From NCBI GenBank assembly GCA_002383415.1, contig DFYU01000062.1, positions 14,546 to 50,807 of the forward strand: a stretch of DNA of 36,262 nt, given 5' to 3'. Below the pieces are notes generated by a model. It worked only from the letters and a program-made list of their open reading frames with translations. It was not told where the DNA came from and did not search any database. Within the stretch, counting starts at the first letter, position 1. Every line of letters starts with the position of its first letter. The position numbers were made by a program, and so were the translations under genes. Positions 6,480-14,859 of the stretch are shown in pieces. The DNA comes from Geobacter sp. UBA4074. Lineage in GTDB: Bacteria; Desulfobacterota; Desulfuromonadia; Geobacterales; Pseudopelobacteraceae.

Positions 6480-6542
6480 CCGGGCATGACAGATGAGATG
6501 ATAGGGTATATGGTTGAGGTTATAAAGGGTGTGTGCAGATAG
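6480..6542 (+). pseudogene. Duplicated 3' end of rfbH
   Basis: Twenty codons plus a stop read PGMTDEMIGYMVEVIKGVCR. The intact fusion gene ends PGMTEEMIGYMVETIKGVCR at 5807-5869. By hand alignment 18 of 20 residues agree, but about 10 of 63 bases differ, mostly at synonymous positions. The TAG at 6540-6542 abuts the ATG of the next gene at 6543. This suggests that this copy, not the upstream one, marks the ancestral rfbH end in the operon. Confidence 0.85.
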
Positions 6543-7418
6543 ATGAAGGTTTTGGTAACAGGTGCCACAGGCTATCTCGGTAGCAATCTCGTACGGCGTT
6601 TACTGGCCGATGGTCATGAGATTGCCGCCTTTAAGCGTCGCGAATCAAGCCTTGCTCGTGTTGCAGATATTGTTAGTGCGATCGATTGGTATTACACAGA
6701 TGATGACCTAACAGCTCCATTTAAACGACACGACGGTTTTGATACAGTAATCCATACCGCAACCTGCTACGGCAGAAATGGTGAATCACCGGCGCAGGTT
6801 TTTTCTGCCAACACTGAATTCCCGGTAAAATTGCTGGATGCTGCTACCTATTTTAATACCGATACCTATTTTAATACCGATACCATATTGTACCCCTATC
6901 TTAACTTCTATTCCCTCTCAAAAAGGCAGTTTGCCGAGTGGGGATCTATGGCAGCACGTACTGGTTCAACCAGGTTTGTCAACATCAGGCTTGAACATAT
7001 CTATGGGCCAGGGGATGATAAGAGTAAGTTTACCACTCATATCGTGCGTCAATGCCTGCGCAATGTGCCTGAAATCGCTTTGACGCCCGGCGAGCAGTTG
7101 CGGGATTTTGTGTTTATTGACGACGTAGTTGCTGCCTACAAAACCCTACTTGACAAGCAATCAACGCTACCTGAAGGCTTCAGTGATGTAGGGCTTGGTT
7201 CAGGCGGCGCAGTAACTATCCGCGAGTTTGTAACGCAGGTTCACCGGCTATCCAGCTCAAAAAGCCGGCTTATCTTTGGTGCTCTTCCTTACCGGGATCA
7301 TGAAATAATGCAGTCGGTGGCTGATATAACAACCTTGTTGCAGCTTGGCTGGCAGCCAAATTACAGCCTGGAAATAGGATTACAAAAAACCATAGAGGCA
7401 GAGAGAAATCATTTATGA
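6543..7418 (+). CDS. rfbS: CDP-paratose synthase-like SDR (RfbS/RfbJ family)
   Basis: 291 residues, extended SDR. GATGYLGSNL at 7-16 binds the nucleotide and YSLSK at 123-127 is the catalytic pair. HTATCYGRNGESPAQVFSAN and LEHIYGPGDDKSKFTTHIVRQCL match the Salmonella RfbJ/RfbS family as I recall it. It would reduce the 4-keto group of CDP-3,6-dideoxyglucose; RfbE directly behind argues for paratose rather than abequose as product. The start directly abuts the duplicated rfbH tail. An exact 18-base tandem duplication (6846-6881) repeats the conserved FNTDT strand as YFNTDTYFNTDT next to the active site. Confidence 0.85.
   Translation: MKVLVTGATGYLGSNLVRRLLADGHEIAAFKRRESSLARVADIVSAIDWYYTDDDLTAPFKRHDGFDTVIHTATCYGRNGESPAQVFSANTEFPVKLLDAATYFNTDTYFNTDTILYPYLNFYSLSKRQFAEWGSMAARTGSTRFVNIRLEHIYGPGDDKSKFTTHIVRQCLRNVPEIALTPGEQLRDFVFIDDVVAAYKTLLDKQSTLPEGFSDVGLGSGGAVTIREFVTQVHRLSSSKSRLIFGALPYRDHEIMQSVADITTLLQLGWQPNYSLEIGLQKTIEAERNHL
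6846..6881 (+). repeat. Exact 18-base tandem duplication inside rfbS
   Basis: ACCTATTTTAATACCGAT is present twice head to tail, in frame (TYFNTD twice, residues 102-113), followed by ACCAT. Confidence 0.95.
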
Positions 7419-8434
7419 AATTATTGATAACCGGAGGCTGCGGTTTTTTGGGCAGCAACCTTGCAGCTTACGCCATTGAAAACAAATTTGAAGTGGTAGT
7501 TTTTGATAATCTCTACCGAGAAGGCTCGCGTCTGAATCTGAGCTGGTTGCAGGAAAAAGGCAGTTTCCGTTTTGTGCATGGTGATATCCGTAACCAGAAC
7601 GACATCACCAGGCTTGTGCAAGACTTCAGGCCTGATGCTGTTTTTCACCTGGCAGGTCAGGTTGCAATGACCACCTCAATTGACAATCCGCGCATGGATT
7701 TTGAAATCAATGTCATGGGGAGTCACAACCTGCTCGAAGCGGTCAGATTATATGCCCCTGATGCAGCGGTTATTTATTCGTCAACCAATAAGGTGTATGG
7801 CGATCTGGAGCAATACACCTATCTCGAGACAGAAACCCGGTATGAATGTGTCGAAAAGCCGAATGGTTTTGATGAAACCACTCCGCTTGATTTTCATTCA
7901 CCCTACGGCTGCTCCAAAGGGGCTGCTGATCAGTATATGCTTGATTATGCCAGAATTTTTGGGCTCAAAACGGTCGTATTTCGTCACTCATCCATGTATG
8001 GCGGGAGGCAGTTTGCTACCTATGACCAAGGATGGATCGGTTGGTTCTGTCAGCAGGCTGTGGCAACTAAAAAAGGTACACTTAAAGAGCCGTTCACCCT
8101 CTCCGGAAACGGCAAGCAGGTCCGCGACGTCCTCCATGCAGATGACATGATTACCCTTTATTTTTCCGCCCTGGACAACATACAGGCAGCACGGGGGAAT
8201 GCCTTCAATGTTGGCGGTGGCATAGCCAATAGTCTCTCTTTGCTTGAACTGTTCGGGTTGCTGGAGGAATTTAGCGGCGTTAAGCTCGAGTATACCAAGC
8301 TTGCCCCACGAGAAAGCGACCAAAGGGTATTCGTTGCCGATCTCGCAAAAGCCAAGAAACTTATCGGCTGGGAACCAATGGTTTCTGCCCGGGATGGTGT
8401 TAAGCGGATGTTCGAATGGGTCTCGGGAAAGTGA
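7415..8434 (+). CDS. rfbE: CDP-paratose 2-epimerase (CDP-tyvelose epimerase)
   Basis: 339 residues, starting in an ATGA overlap with rfbS. The NAD-binding TGGCGFLGSN lies at 6-15 and the catalytic YGCSK at 164-168. Long stretches are nearly the same as Salmonella RfbE as I remember it (GQVAMTTSIDNPRMDFEIN, SSTNKVYGDLEQYTY, FRHSSMYGGRQFATYDQGW). It converts CDP-paratose to CDP-tyvelose. Together with rfbF, rfbG, rfbH and rfbS this defines a CDP-tyvelose pathway. The strong similarity to an enterobacterial enzyme suggests lateral spread of the sugar module. Confidence 0.95.
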   Translation: MKLLITGGCGFLGSNLAAYAIENKFEVVVFDNLYREGSRLNLSWLQEKGSFRFVHGDIRNQNDITRLVQDFRPDAVFHLAGQVAMTTSIDNPRMDFEINVMGSHNLLEAVRLYAPDAAVIYSSTNKVYGDLEQYTYLETETRYECVEKPNGFDETTPLDFHSPYGCSKGAADQYMLDYARIFGLKTVVFRHSSMYGGRQFATYDQGWIGWFCQQAVATKKGTLKEPFTLSGNGKQVRDVLHADDMITLYFSALDNIQAARGNAFNVGGGIANSLSLLELFGLLEEFSGVKLEYTKLAPRESDQRVFVADLAKAKKLIGWEPMVSARDGVKRMFEWVSGK

Positions 8435-8438
8435 GATA

Positions 8439-9689
8439 GTGAAATTTGCTGTTATAGCCGGATGGATTGCCAGAGTACTTGTTATCATACTGTCACTGGT
8501 CAATTCCAGATTGTTGATCGATTTGGTTGGAGTCGATGGTTTGGCAATTCAGTCGATACTCATATCATTAACAATCTGGTTTGCATTATTAAATATGGGC
8601 ATCCCATCGGCTGTGCAAAATCTGATTTCGCGCTATCGTGCCGAAGGAAAGGACTATGAGCGGCTCAAACAAACGGCAACCAGTGCGATGCTTGTTATAT
8701 TTATCATGTTACTGCCGTTGATAATTGGGCTTGGCGTTGCGGTTAAGCACATTGTATTGAGTCGCTACCCTGATGTCGCAACTGCAACAATCATCATTTT
8801 TTGTGCAGGACTATTCGTTGCAGGGATTAGTTTATTGTTCAATCAGACACTGTATGCAGAACAGCGTGGCCACTGGCCCAATGTGTACCCAGCCATTAAT
8901 GCGCTCTGCGTCACGGTCTACTTGATTGCATGTAAATTACTAACAATTCACAATATAAATCTGGTGCTGCTGGCGTTTGTGCTTGCAAACCTTGTGGTTG
9001 CCGTTTTAGGGGCACTGCAGGCAAAAATATTTCGAATATGGTGCCTTGATAGACAGATTCTTTCGGAAATCTGGCGAAATTGTCGTGGGTTTGCGCTCTT
9101 TGCATTTCTAGCAGCAGGTGTGCTGGGAATAGATTATCTTATCATGTCCAGGATTTTATCTGCTCAGGATATTGCCGTGTACAATATATCCCAGCGTATT
9201 TTTATGGCACTTTTTTCTGTGCACGCTATCATATTAACTTCTTCCTGGTCAGGAGTTTCTGAAACGCTCTTTGCCAAACAGTGGGGTCTTGCGAGGAAGC
9301 GAATCAGTAACTTACTGTTGATTGGTGCAGGTATGGTTGTTGTTCTCGGTGGGATCGTCATTATGTTCATGGGCAATATTGCCGGAATTATTTCACATGG
9401 CAAGATTACCGAAGTGCCGCTGACTCTGACGTTTCTATTCTTAGTGTACATGCTCCTGCGGATCTGGTCGGATACATACGCCATGGCTTTGCTGAGTGTT
9501 AACGAAACAAGCATATTGAATCGTTATGTCCCTTTCCAGGCCGCTATTAGTATTGCTTCGCAAGTTTTGCTTGGAAATAAATTCGGTACTACCGGCATCC
9601 TGCTTGGGATTATTGTATCTTTTCTAGCAACCGCCGCGTGGATTTTGCCAAGAGCATTTTATAAATTAACAAGAGAGAGTTATGTCTGA
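8439..9689 (+). CDS. wzx: O-antigen flippase (Wzx)
   Basis: 416 residues from GTG 8439, five bases behind the rfbE stop, with GGGAAAGTGAG upstream. An ATG at 8394 inside rfbE is an alternative. The protein is hydrophobic throughout with about a dozen predicted membrane segments. It begins FAVIAGWIARVLVIILSLVNSRLLIDLVGVDG (in pieces), the polysaccharide-transporter pattern, and has GMGIPSAVQNLISRYRA-like loops (here NMGIPSAVQNLISRYRAE). Family knowledge: Wzx moves the undecaprenyl-PP-linked O unit across the inner membrane. It overlaps the next glycosyltransferase gene by 8 bases. Base composition becomes AT-rich from about here. Confidence 0.88.
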   Translation: MKFAVIAGWIARVLVIILSLVNSRLLIDLVGVDGLAIQSILISLTIWFALLNMGIPSAVQNLISRYRAEGKDYERLKQTATSAMLVIFIMLLPLIIGLGVAVKHIVLSRYPDVATATIIIFCAGLFVAGISLLFNQTLYAEQRGHWPNVYPAINALCVTVYLIACKLLTIHNINLVLLAFVLANLVVAVLGALQAKIFRIWCLDRQILSEIWRNCRGFALFAFLAAGVLGIDYLIMSRILSAQDIAVYNISQRIFMALFSVHAIILTSSWSGVSETLFAKQWGLARKRISNLLLIGAGMVVVLGGIVIMFMGNIAGIISHGKITEVPLTLTFLFLVYMLLRIWSDTYAMALLSVNETSILNRYVPFQAAISIASQVLLGNKFGTTGILLGIIVSFLATAAWILPRAFYKLTRESYV

Positions 9690-10686
9690 TATCAAACTGT
9701 CCTTCTGCATACCCACCTACAATCGATCAAATTATATCCGACAGACGTTAACAAGCATTTCTGATCAAATTATTGAAGCCGGCTGGACTGATTGCATTGA
9801 AATTTGCGTGAGTGATAACGCGTCAACGGACAATACCGATGAAGAGATTCACAATTTTCAGGCGGATTATCCTTCAGTCAAACTTGTCTATTCAAAAAAC
9901 GATGAGAATTTGGGAGCGGATCGGAATTATTTACGAGTTGTGGAGCTAGCTTCAGGTGAATATTGCTGGCTATTTGGAAGTGATGATGCTCTAGTTCCTG
10001 GGGCAGTAAAGAGCCTTCTGTCTGAAATTAAACATAAGTTTGATATCTATCTGTGTAATAGAGTTGATTGTAATAATGCTTTAACTCCAGTACGTAAATA
10101 TTGTTGGTTAGATATTCCCGGAGACAGGGTATATGATTTTGCTCTTCAGAGTGAGTTAGAAGATTATTTTAGAAGTGCTAGATCTATAGGTGCGGTGTTT
10201 AGCTATTTAAGTTCGATTATTGTAAGAAAATCCCAATGGAATGCTGTAACCTATGATACTTCAATGACAGGAACGGCCTATTCTCATGTATATATATTAG
10301 TTTCATTGATGGTAAATGGTGCGACTCTGAAATATTTACAGGATACAATGGTGTATTGTCGATTTGGAAACGATAGTTTTGCGTTGGACGGAGCGTATAA
10401 ACGCTTCATGATAGATTTAGTTGGATATTCGAAAATAGCAACTAAGCTTCTTGAAAATAATGAAGCCAAATCTGAGTTCTTGAAAATAATGACTCGAGAA
10501 CAACCCTTGAATCGACTTGCTAAAATTAGGTTTTTTTATAAAGATAAATGGAGTGAAGTTAAAGGGTATTTGAACTACTTTGAATACAGTAAATTTACAA
10601 TTATATCGGCGGAAGTTATCGGATCAGTCCCCTATCTTGTTGGCTTGATGCTGCGGGTTAAACGCACATTTACAAGGCTTAGGTAG
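9682..10686 (+). CDS. rfbV: GT2 glycosyltransferase, RfbV-like (abequosyl/tyvelosyl transferase)
   Basis: 334 residues. The GT-A fold starts LSFCIPTYNRSNYIRQTL (6-23), with CVSDNASTDNT near residue 50 and a DxD-like FGSDDALVPG near 101. The pattern SIGAVFSYLSSIIVRKSQW with TAYSHVYILVSLM agrees with Salmonella RfbV (dideoxyhexosyl transferase) as recalled. With the CDP-tyvelose genes upstream, it probably adds the tyvelose branch to the O unit on the cytoplasmic side. It is AT-rich, like the wzy gene behind it. Confidence 0.82.
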   Translation: MSDIKLSFCIPTYNRSNYIRQTLTSISDQIIEAGWTDCIEICVSDNASTDNTDEEIHNFQADYPSVKLVYSKNDENLGADRNYLRVVELASGEYCWLFGSDDALVPGAVKSLLSEIKHKFDIYLCNRVDCNNALTPVRKYCWLDIPGDRVYDFALQSELEDYFRSARSIGAVFSYLSSIIVRKSQWNAVTYDTSMTGTAYSHVYILVSLMVNGATLKYLQDTMVYCRFGNDSFALDGAYKRFMIDLVGYSKIATKLLENNEAKSEFLKIMTREQPLNRLAKIRFFYKDKWSEVKGYLNYFEYSKFTIISAEVIGSVPYLVGLMLRVKRTFTRLR

Positions 10687-10706
10687 CGGTCTCCTAAAGG
10701 TATAAA

Positions 10707-11924
10707 ATGTTATTACTATTTTTAATATCAGTATCTTTTCTGCTTGTCATCAGTTTTATTAAAAAAATAAACTTAGTATCAATTTACGGTTTTTTTGTTT
10801 TATTCAGCATATTATACAATTTAGTTCCAGCCTTAAATGCATTGTATGGAGTTAAATTATTCAGCTTAAGCTCTGATTTAGAACTTATAAACATACAACT
10901 TCTAGTGGTTTCTATGTCAAATTTTGCATTTGGCATAATGTATTATAAATTCTATAAAAATGTGTTGTACAAAGATATCGTTGACGATAAACCGGCAGGT
11001 AAAAAGTCGTTCTTAATTTTATGTGTGGTCATATTTGCAGTTACATTACCGTTGGTTAGTAATTATGGGTGGCATAAGTTTACTAATTCAGGCGAAATTC
11101 TTGAAGGTGGAGCATGGTTTACAATTGCTTCCTATATGAAATATCTGTTTGTTTCTTGTTATCTGTATTATTTATATAAGTTTGGAATGAATAAGGGCGC
11201 TGTTTTTTTAATGGTACTTCACACTATTGTAATGATTATTGATGGCGCTAGAACTACTTATCTTCCCTTGTTTGTGTTGACGCTTATCATACTTCATTCA
11301 AAATCAATTAAAAACAAGAAAAGTCAAAAATCTATATACGTCTATATAGTCGTTTGTGTCGTTTTATTGCTAGTAACAAGAGCATTGATAATGAGTGCTG
11401 ACGAGACCTTGCTGTTCAACATGTTGATGTCTTTAACAATAGAAGCATGTGCCGGATCTTATATGTCTCTTCAAACTATCCATGCAGTTATTAACGAATA
11501 TAATTTATCATTTACATTCGGTACGACATATTTGATAGATACATTTGCTTGGTTTATTCCCCAAGGCGATTTAAGAGATGGCTTACTAACATACAATGCC
11601 TGGATAGAAAAATTGTCGCCAGTATTAAATGAAAAATTTGCGCCAATGGGTGGGTTTTACTATATAGCTGAAGCAATGGCGTTTATACCTTATGTTGGAC
11701 CGGTGATAATTACACTATTGTTTGCTCTTGTTTCAATTTGGATTGAATTAAACAAGAACAGATACCGATTACTTTATCTATCGTATTTTGCAACATTTGG
11801 CTTGTTATTTAGTAAAGCAATATTTGGTAATATTATGAAATTGTTTGTTGTGCAAATGTTTTTTTTGGGACTATTTTTATTGATCGAGAGAACAAAAAAG
11901 AACCTTATTATTATGGCGAAGTAA
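10707..11924 (+). CDS. wzy: O-antigen polymerase (Wzy)
   Basis: 405 residues, AAAGG at 10697-10701 upstream of the ATG. It is almost entirely hydrophobic with roughly 11-12 predicted membrane segments and a larger periplasmic loop in the second half (about residues 265-325, GTTYLIDTFAWFIPQGDL...). Wzy proteins diverge so much that the call rests on topology, length and position between wzx and the glycosyltransferases. It would join O units at the periplasmic face. This is the most AT-rich stretch of the window, common for the wzy of a serotype-specific block. Confidence 0.78.
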   Translation: MLLLFLISVSFLLVISFIKKINLVSIYGFFVLFSILYNLVPALNALYGVKLFSLSSDLELINIQLLVVSMSNFAFGIMYYKFYKNVLYKDIVDDKPAGKKSFLILCVVIFAVTLPLVSNYGWHKFTNSGEILEGGAWFTIASYMKYLFVSCYLYYLYKFGMNKGAVFLMVLHTIVMIIDGARTTYLPLFVLTLIILHSKSIKNKKSQKSIYVYIVVCVVLLLVTRALIMSADETLLFNMLMSLTIEACAGSYMSLQTIHAVINEYNLSFTFGTTYLIDTFAWFIPQGDLRDGLLTYNAWIEKLSPVLNEKFAPMGGFYYIAEAMAFIPYVGPVIITLLFALVSIWIELNKNRYRLLYLSYFATFGLLFSKAIFGNIMKLFVVQMFFLGLFLLIERTKKNLIIMAK

Positions 11925-11991
11925 CAAGTTGTTTAAATAAACTAATAGCGATGGGATATTTCATAATATTTTATCTGTAGGACAGCTCTTT
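11925..11991. other. 67-base AT-rich spacer
   Basis: No ORF or hairpin recognised. An AGGA at 11970-11973 precedes the ATG at 11992 at a long distance. Confidence 0.4.
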
Positions 11992-12981
11992 ATGAAGCTT
12001 TTGGTCGATGATAGATGGTTTGGAAATACCGGAATCGGACGTTATGCGTTCGAAATTATTAATCGCAAACCCGATGAAATAGAGATTACCTCCCTAAATC
12101 GACATTGGAAGATTAAAAACCCTGCTTCACCTTGGTTGCTTGGTTCAGCTATTAATTCTTGTAACGCTGACGTTTTTTGGAGTCCAGGCTTTATGCCTCC
12201 CGCATGGTGTAACATCCCATATGTAGTTACGGTTCATGATTTGATACACCTTCATTATGGGACCTCGTTACATCGGCTTTATTACAATCAAGTGATACGG
12301 AGATTGTTGCACCACTCCTCATCAATTTTTACTGATTCTGAATACTCACGCAATGAAATACTTGCATGGTCGGGGCTTTCTTCTGATCGAGTTAAAGTAA
12401 TATCACTTGCAGTTGACGACAGTTTCAGAGAAGAGGGCCATGTCTTTGAGCCTGGCTATCCCTACATTCTTTATGTGGGAAACAGAAGAGTATACAAAAA
12501 TATTGAAAGATTGATTAAGGCGTTTGCGATTGGATGTGTGCATTCAGAAATAAAGCTAGCGCTTTCTGGCGTAGAAGATGAAAACCTGATCAAGTTAGCC
12601 AGCCAGGCCGGTATTGCTGAAAGACTCGTTTTCCTTGGTAATATTAAAGAAGATGACTTGCCGGCTGTGTATAGGGGGGCCCTTGCAGTTGCCTATATAT
12701 CGCTTTATGAGGGATTTGGACTACCACCACTGGAGGCGATGGCTTGTGGAACACCTGTAATTGCTTCGAACGTTACATCTATACCAGAAGTTGTTGGAGA
12801 TGCAGCATTATTAGTTGACCCTTTGGAAATAGAGGAAATTGCATATGGTATCAGACAGTTGACAGAGGATAACTTATTGCGTGAGAGTTTTAGACAAGCA
12901 GGTTTAAAAAGAGCGAAAATGTTTAGCTGGGATCGAACTGCAGAGCTTACTTGGAACGTGTTGAAAGAGGTGGCTAAATGA
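11992..12981 (+). CDS. GT4-family glycosyltransferase (mannosyltransferase-like)
   Basis: 329 residues, GT-B fold. The N-terminal GNTGIGRYAFEI (about 11-22) is typical of WbdB/WbaZ-like transferases. The C-terminal domain has YILYVGNRRVYKNIERLIKAF, then EGFGLPPLEAMACGTPVIAS with the conserved E-x7-E, then VVGDAALLVDP. Family knowledge: retaining transfer from a GDP- or UDP-sugar, often GDP-mannose. manC and manB downstream make mannose a sensible guess for the donor, but the sequence does not prove it. It overlaps the next gene by ATGA. Confidence 0.85.
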   Translation: MKLLVDDRWFGNTGIGRYAFEIINRKPDEIEITSLNRHWKIKNPASPWLLGSAINSCNADVFWSPGFMPPAWCNIPYVVTVHDLIHLHYGTSLHRLYYNQVIRRLLHHSSSIFTDSEYSRNEILAWSGLSSDRVKVISLAVDDSFREEGHVFEPGYPYILYVGNRRVYKNIERLIKAFAIGCVHSEIKLALSGVEDENLIKLASQAGIAERLVFLGNIKEDDLPAVYRGALAVAYISLYEGFGLPPLEAMACGTPVIASNVTSIPEVVGDAALLVDPLEIEEIAYGIRQLTEDNLLRESFRQAGLKRAKMFSWDRTAELTWNVLKEVAK

Positions 12982-13892
12982 TTGCGGTTTTAGTTTGCCC
13001 CACCCTTAATGCAGGTGAATCTACAAACAACTTTTTCAGTGCACTTAGCAATCAATCAATCAAACCTGAGATATTATTAGCAATAGACTCATCGTCAGAT
13101 GATAATACTGTCGACAATTTTAAAAAATATGGTTTTAAAGCCCACCAAATACCGAGATATTCCTTTAATCATGGCGCAACCCGCCAGTTAGCACTCTCTC
13201 TCTGCCCCGATGCAGATATCATAGTTTACATGACTCAGGACTCCATCCTCGCGTCACATGATTCCATCAAAAATATTTTGGCGCCTTTTAAAGATGAAAA
13301 AATAGGTGCCGTGTGCGGTCGTCAATTGCCCCATACAAATGCTTCGCCACTCGCTGCACATGCCCGCTTGTTTAATTATTCTGCTGAATCATCAATCAAA
13401 TCACTTGATGACATCTCACGACTCGGCATTAAAGCAGCGTTTATATCAAATTCTTTTGCGGCATATCGCCGTACTGCTCTCATGGATGTTGGTGGATTCC
13501 CTTCGGATGTCATATTTGGAGAAGATACTTTTGTTGCAGCCAAGATGCTTAAAGCGGGCTGGAAGGTCGCATATTCCGCCGATGCTTCCTGCTATCATTC
13601 CCATAACTATAGCATGATAGAGGAGTTTAGACGATACTTCGATATTGGGGTGTTCCATTCACGTGAAAAGTGGTTTATTGCGTCGCTTGGTAAGCCGGAA
13701 GGTGAAGGTAAAAAATTTGTTCTGTCGGAAATTAAGTATCTGACACAACATGCACCTTGGCTAATACCGTCTGCGATAGTGCGCACAGGGCTTAAGCTGT
13801 TTGGTTATAAGCTAGGTCAGCGAGAGCAAGATATGCCACTGTGGATAAAACGAAAATTGAGTATGAATAAAGGATATTGGAAAAATGAATAA
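12978..13892 (+). CDS. GT2 glycosyltransferase (rhamnosyltransferase-like)
   Basis: 304 residues, ATGA overlap with the gene before and 8-base overlap with the gene after. GT-A features: VCPTLNAGESTNNF at the start, AIDSSSDDNT near 36, the NHGATRQLAL motif near 68 typical of RfbN-like rhamnosyltransferases (usually N-x-G-G-T-R), and MTQDSILAS as the metal-binding region. GEDTFVAAKMLKAGWKVAY follows. It is likely to transfer a 6-deoxyhexose to the O unit. Donor and linkage cannot be read from sequence. Confidence 0.8.
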   Translation: MIAVLVCPTLNAGESTNNFFSALSNQSIKPEILLAIDSSSDDNTVDNFKKYGFKAHQIPRYSFNHGATRQLALSLCPDADIIVYMTQDSILASHDSIKNILAPFKDEKIGAVCGRQLPHTNASPLAAHARLFNYSAESSIKSLDDISRLGIKAAFISNSFAAYRRTALMDVGGFPSDVIFGEDTFVAAKMLKAGWKVAYSADASCYHSHNYSMIEEFRRYFDIGVFHSREKWFIASLGKPEGEGKKFVLSEIKYLTQHAPWLIPSAIVRTGLKLFGYKLGQREQDMPLWIKRKLSMNKGYWKNE

Positions 13893-14859
13893 GTTTATCA
13901 TCTTCGGTGGCTCCGGTTTCATCGGCAGCCATCTTGTCCGTGAGTTGAAGCAGCGCGGCATAACGGATATTACCATTGCCGATATTGTAGAACCGCAACG
14001 AGGTGATATGTTCACCAGTACCAACTTCGTTCATTGTGACGTGCGCCAGTCGATCCCGGCTGATATTATATCAGCACCTGCGGTTGTCGTTAACCTGGCT
14101 GCCGTTCATCGCACACCGGGACACCCGGATCATGAATACTTTGATACGAACGTCAAAGGCGCGACCAACATTACCCGTTTTTGTGAGGAGACTGGCTCAA
14201 ATACGCTCTGGTTTACCAGCTCAATTGCCGTGTATGGACCGACGGAGGAACCAAAGAGTGAGCAGTCCCTGTTGACGCCTAATTCTGCTTACGGGAAATC
14301 TAAGTTCGAAGCTGAAGAAATCCAATGTGCTTGGCAGCAGGATGGCGCTAACCGCAAGCTTGTAGTTGTCCGTCCAGCAGTGATCTTTGGCAGGGGTGAG
14401 AACGGGAACTTTACCAAACTTGCCAAAGCCCTCAAGAAAGGGCTGTTTGCTTATCCTGGTCGAAGCGACACCATCAAGGGCTGCGGTTACGTTGAGGACC
14501 TAGTGGCCAGCCTGTTCTTCATGAACGACCAACCGGAGGCATCACTGCTGTACAATTTTTGCTATTCCCGCCAGTACACCATCAAGGAGATCTGCGAGAC
14601 CTTCTCGAAGGTCGCCGGGTATCGCAGGCCGTTGGGCACAATCCCGCTTTCACTCATGGTAAACGCTGCCCGTCCGTTTCAGCTGCTTAATGCGCTGGGA
14701 CTTAAAAACGGCATCCATCCGGCTCGGATGTATAAACTTGTCAAGTCAACCAACATCGTGCCTGCTGAGTTGGTAAAACGCGAATATCCCTATCGCACCG
14801 ACCTGGAAAAGGGGCTTATAAGCTGGTTGAATGATGACCCTAAAGGAGGATTTACTTAA
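13885..14859 (+). CDS. NAD(P)-dependent SDR sugar epimerase/reductase
   Basis: 324 residues, extended SDR. FGGSGFIGSHLV at 8-19, VVNLAAVHRTPGH around 69, SSIAVYGPTEEP and catalytic YGKSK about residue 132. The C-terminal half carries VVRPAVIFGRGENGNF. Substrate unknown. Standing directly before gmd, it could be the 4-keto reductase or epimerase that acts on GDP-4-keto-6-deoxymannose, but other sugars are possible. Base composition returns toward the GC-richer average here, marking the end of the AT-rich centre. Confidence 0.8.
   Translation: MNKFIIFGGSGFIGSHLVRELKQRGITDITIADIVEPQRGDMFTSTNFVHCDVRQSIPADIISAPAVVVNLAAVHRTPGHPDHEYFDTNVKGATNITRFCEETGSNTLWFTSSIAVYGPTEEPKSEQSLLTPNSAYGKSKFEAEEIQCAWQQDGANRKLVVVRPAVIFGRGENGNFTKLAKALKKGLFAYPGRSDTIKGCGYVEDLVASLFFMNDQPEASLLYNFCYSRQYTIKEICETFSKVAGYRRPLGTIPLSLMVNAARPFQLLNALGLKNGIHPARMYKLVKSTNIVPAELVKREYPYRTDLEKGLISWLNDDPKGGFT

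Noticed and set aside
8244..8438. Upstream extension of the flippase into rfbE
   Set aside because: The extra residues are an out-of-frame reading of conserved rfbE; GTG 8439 gives the family-like start.
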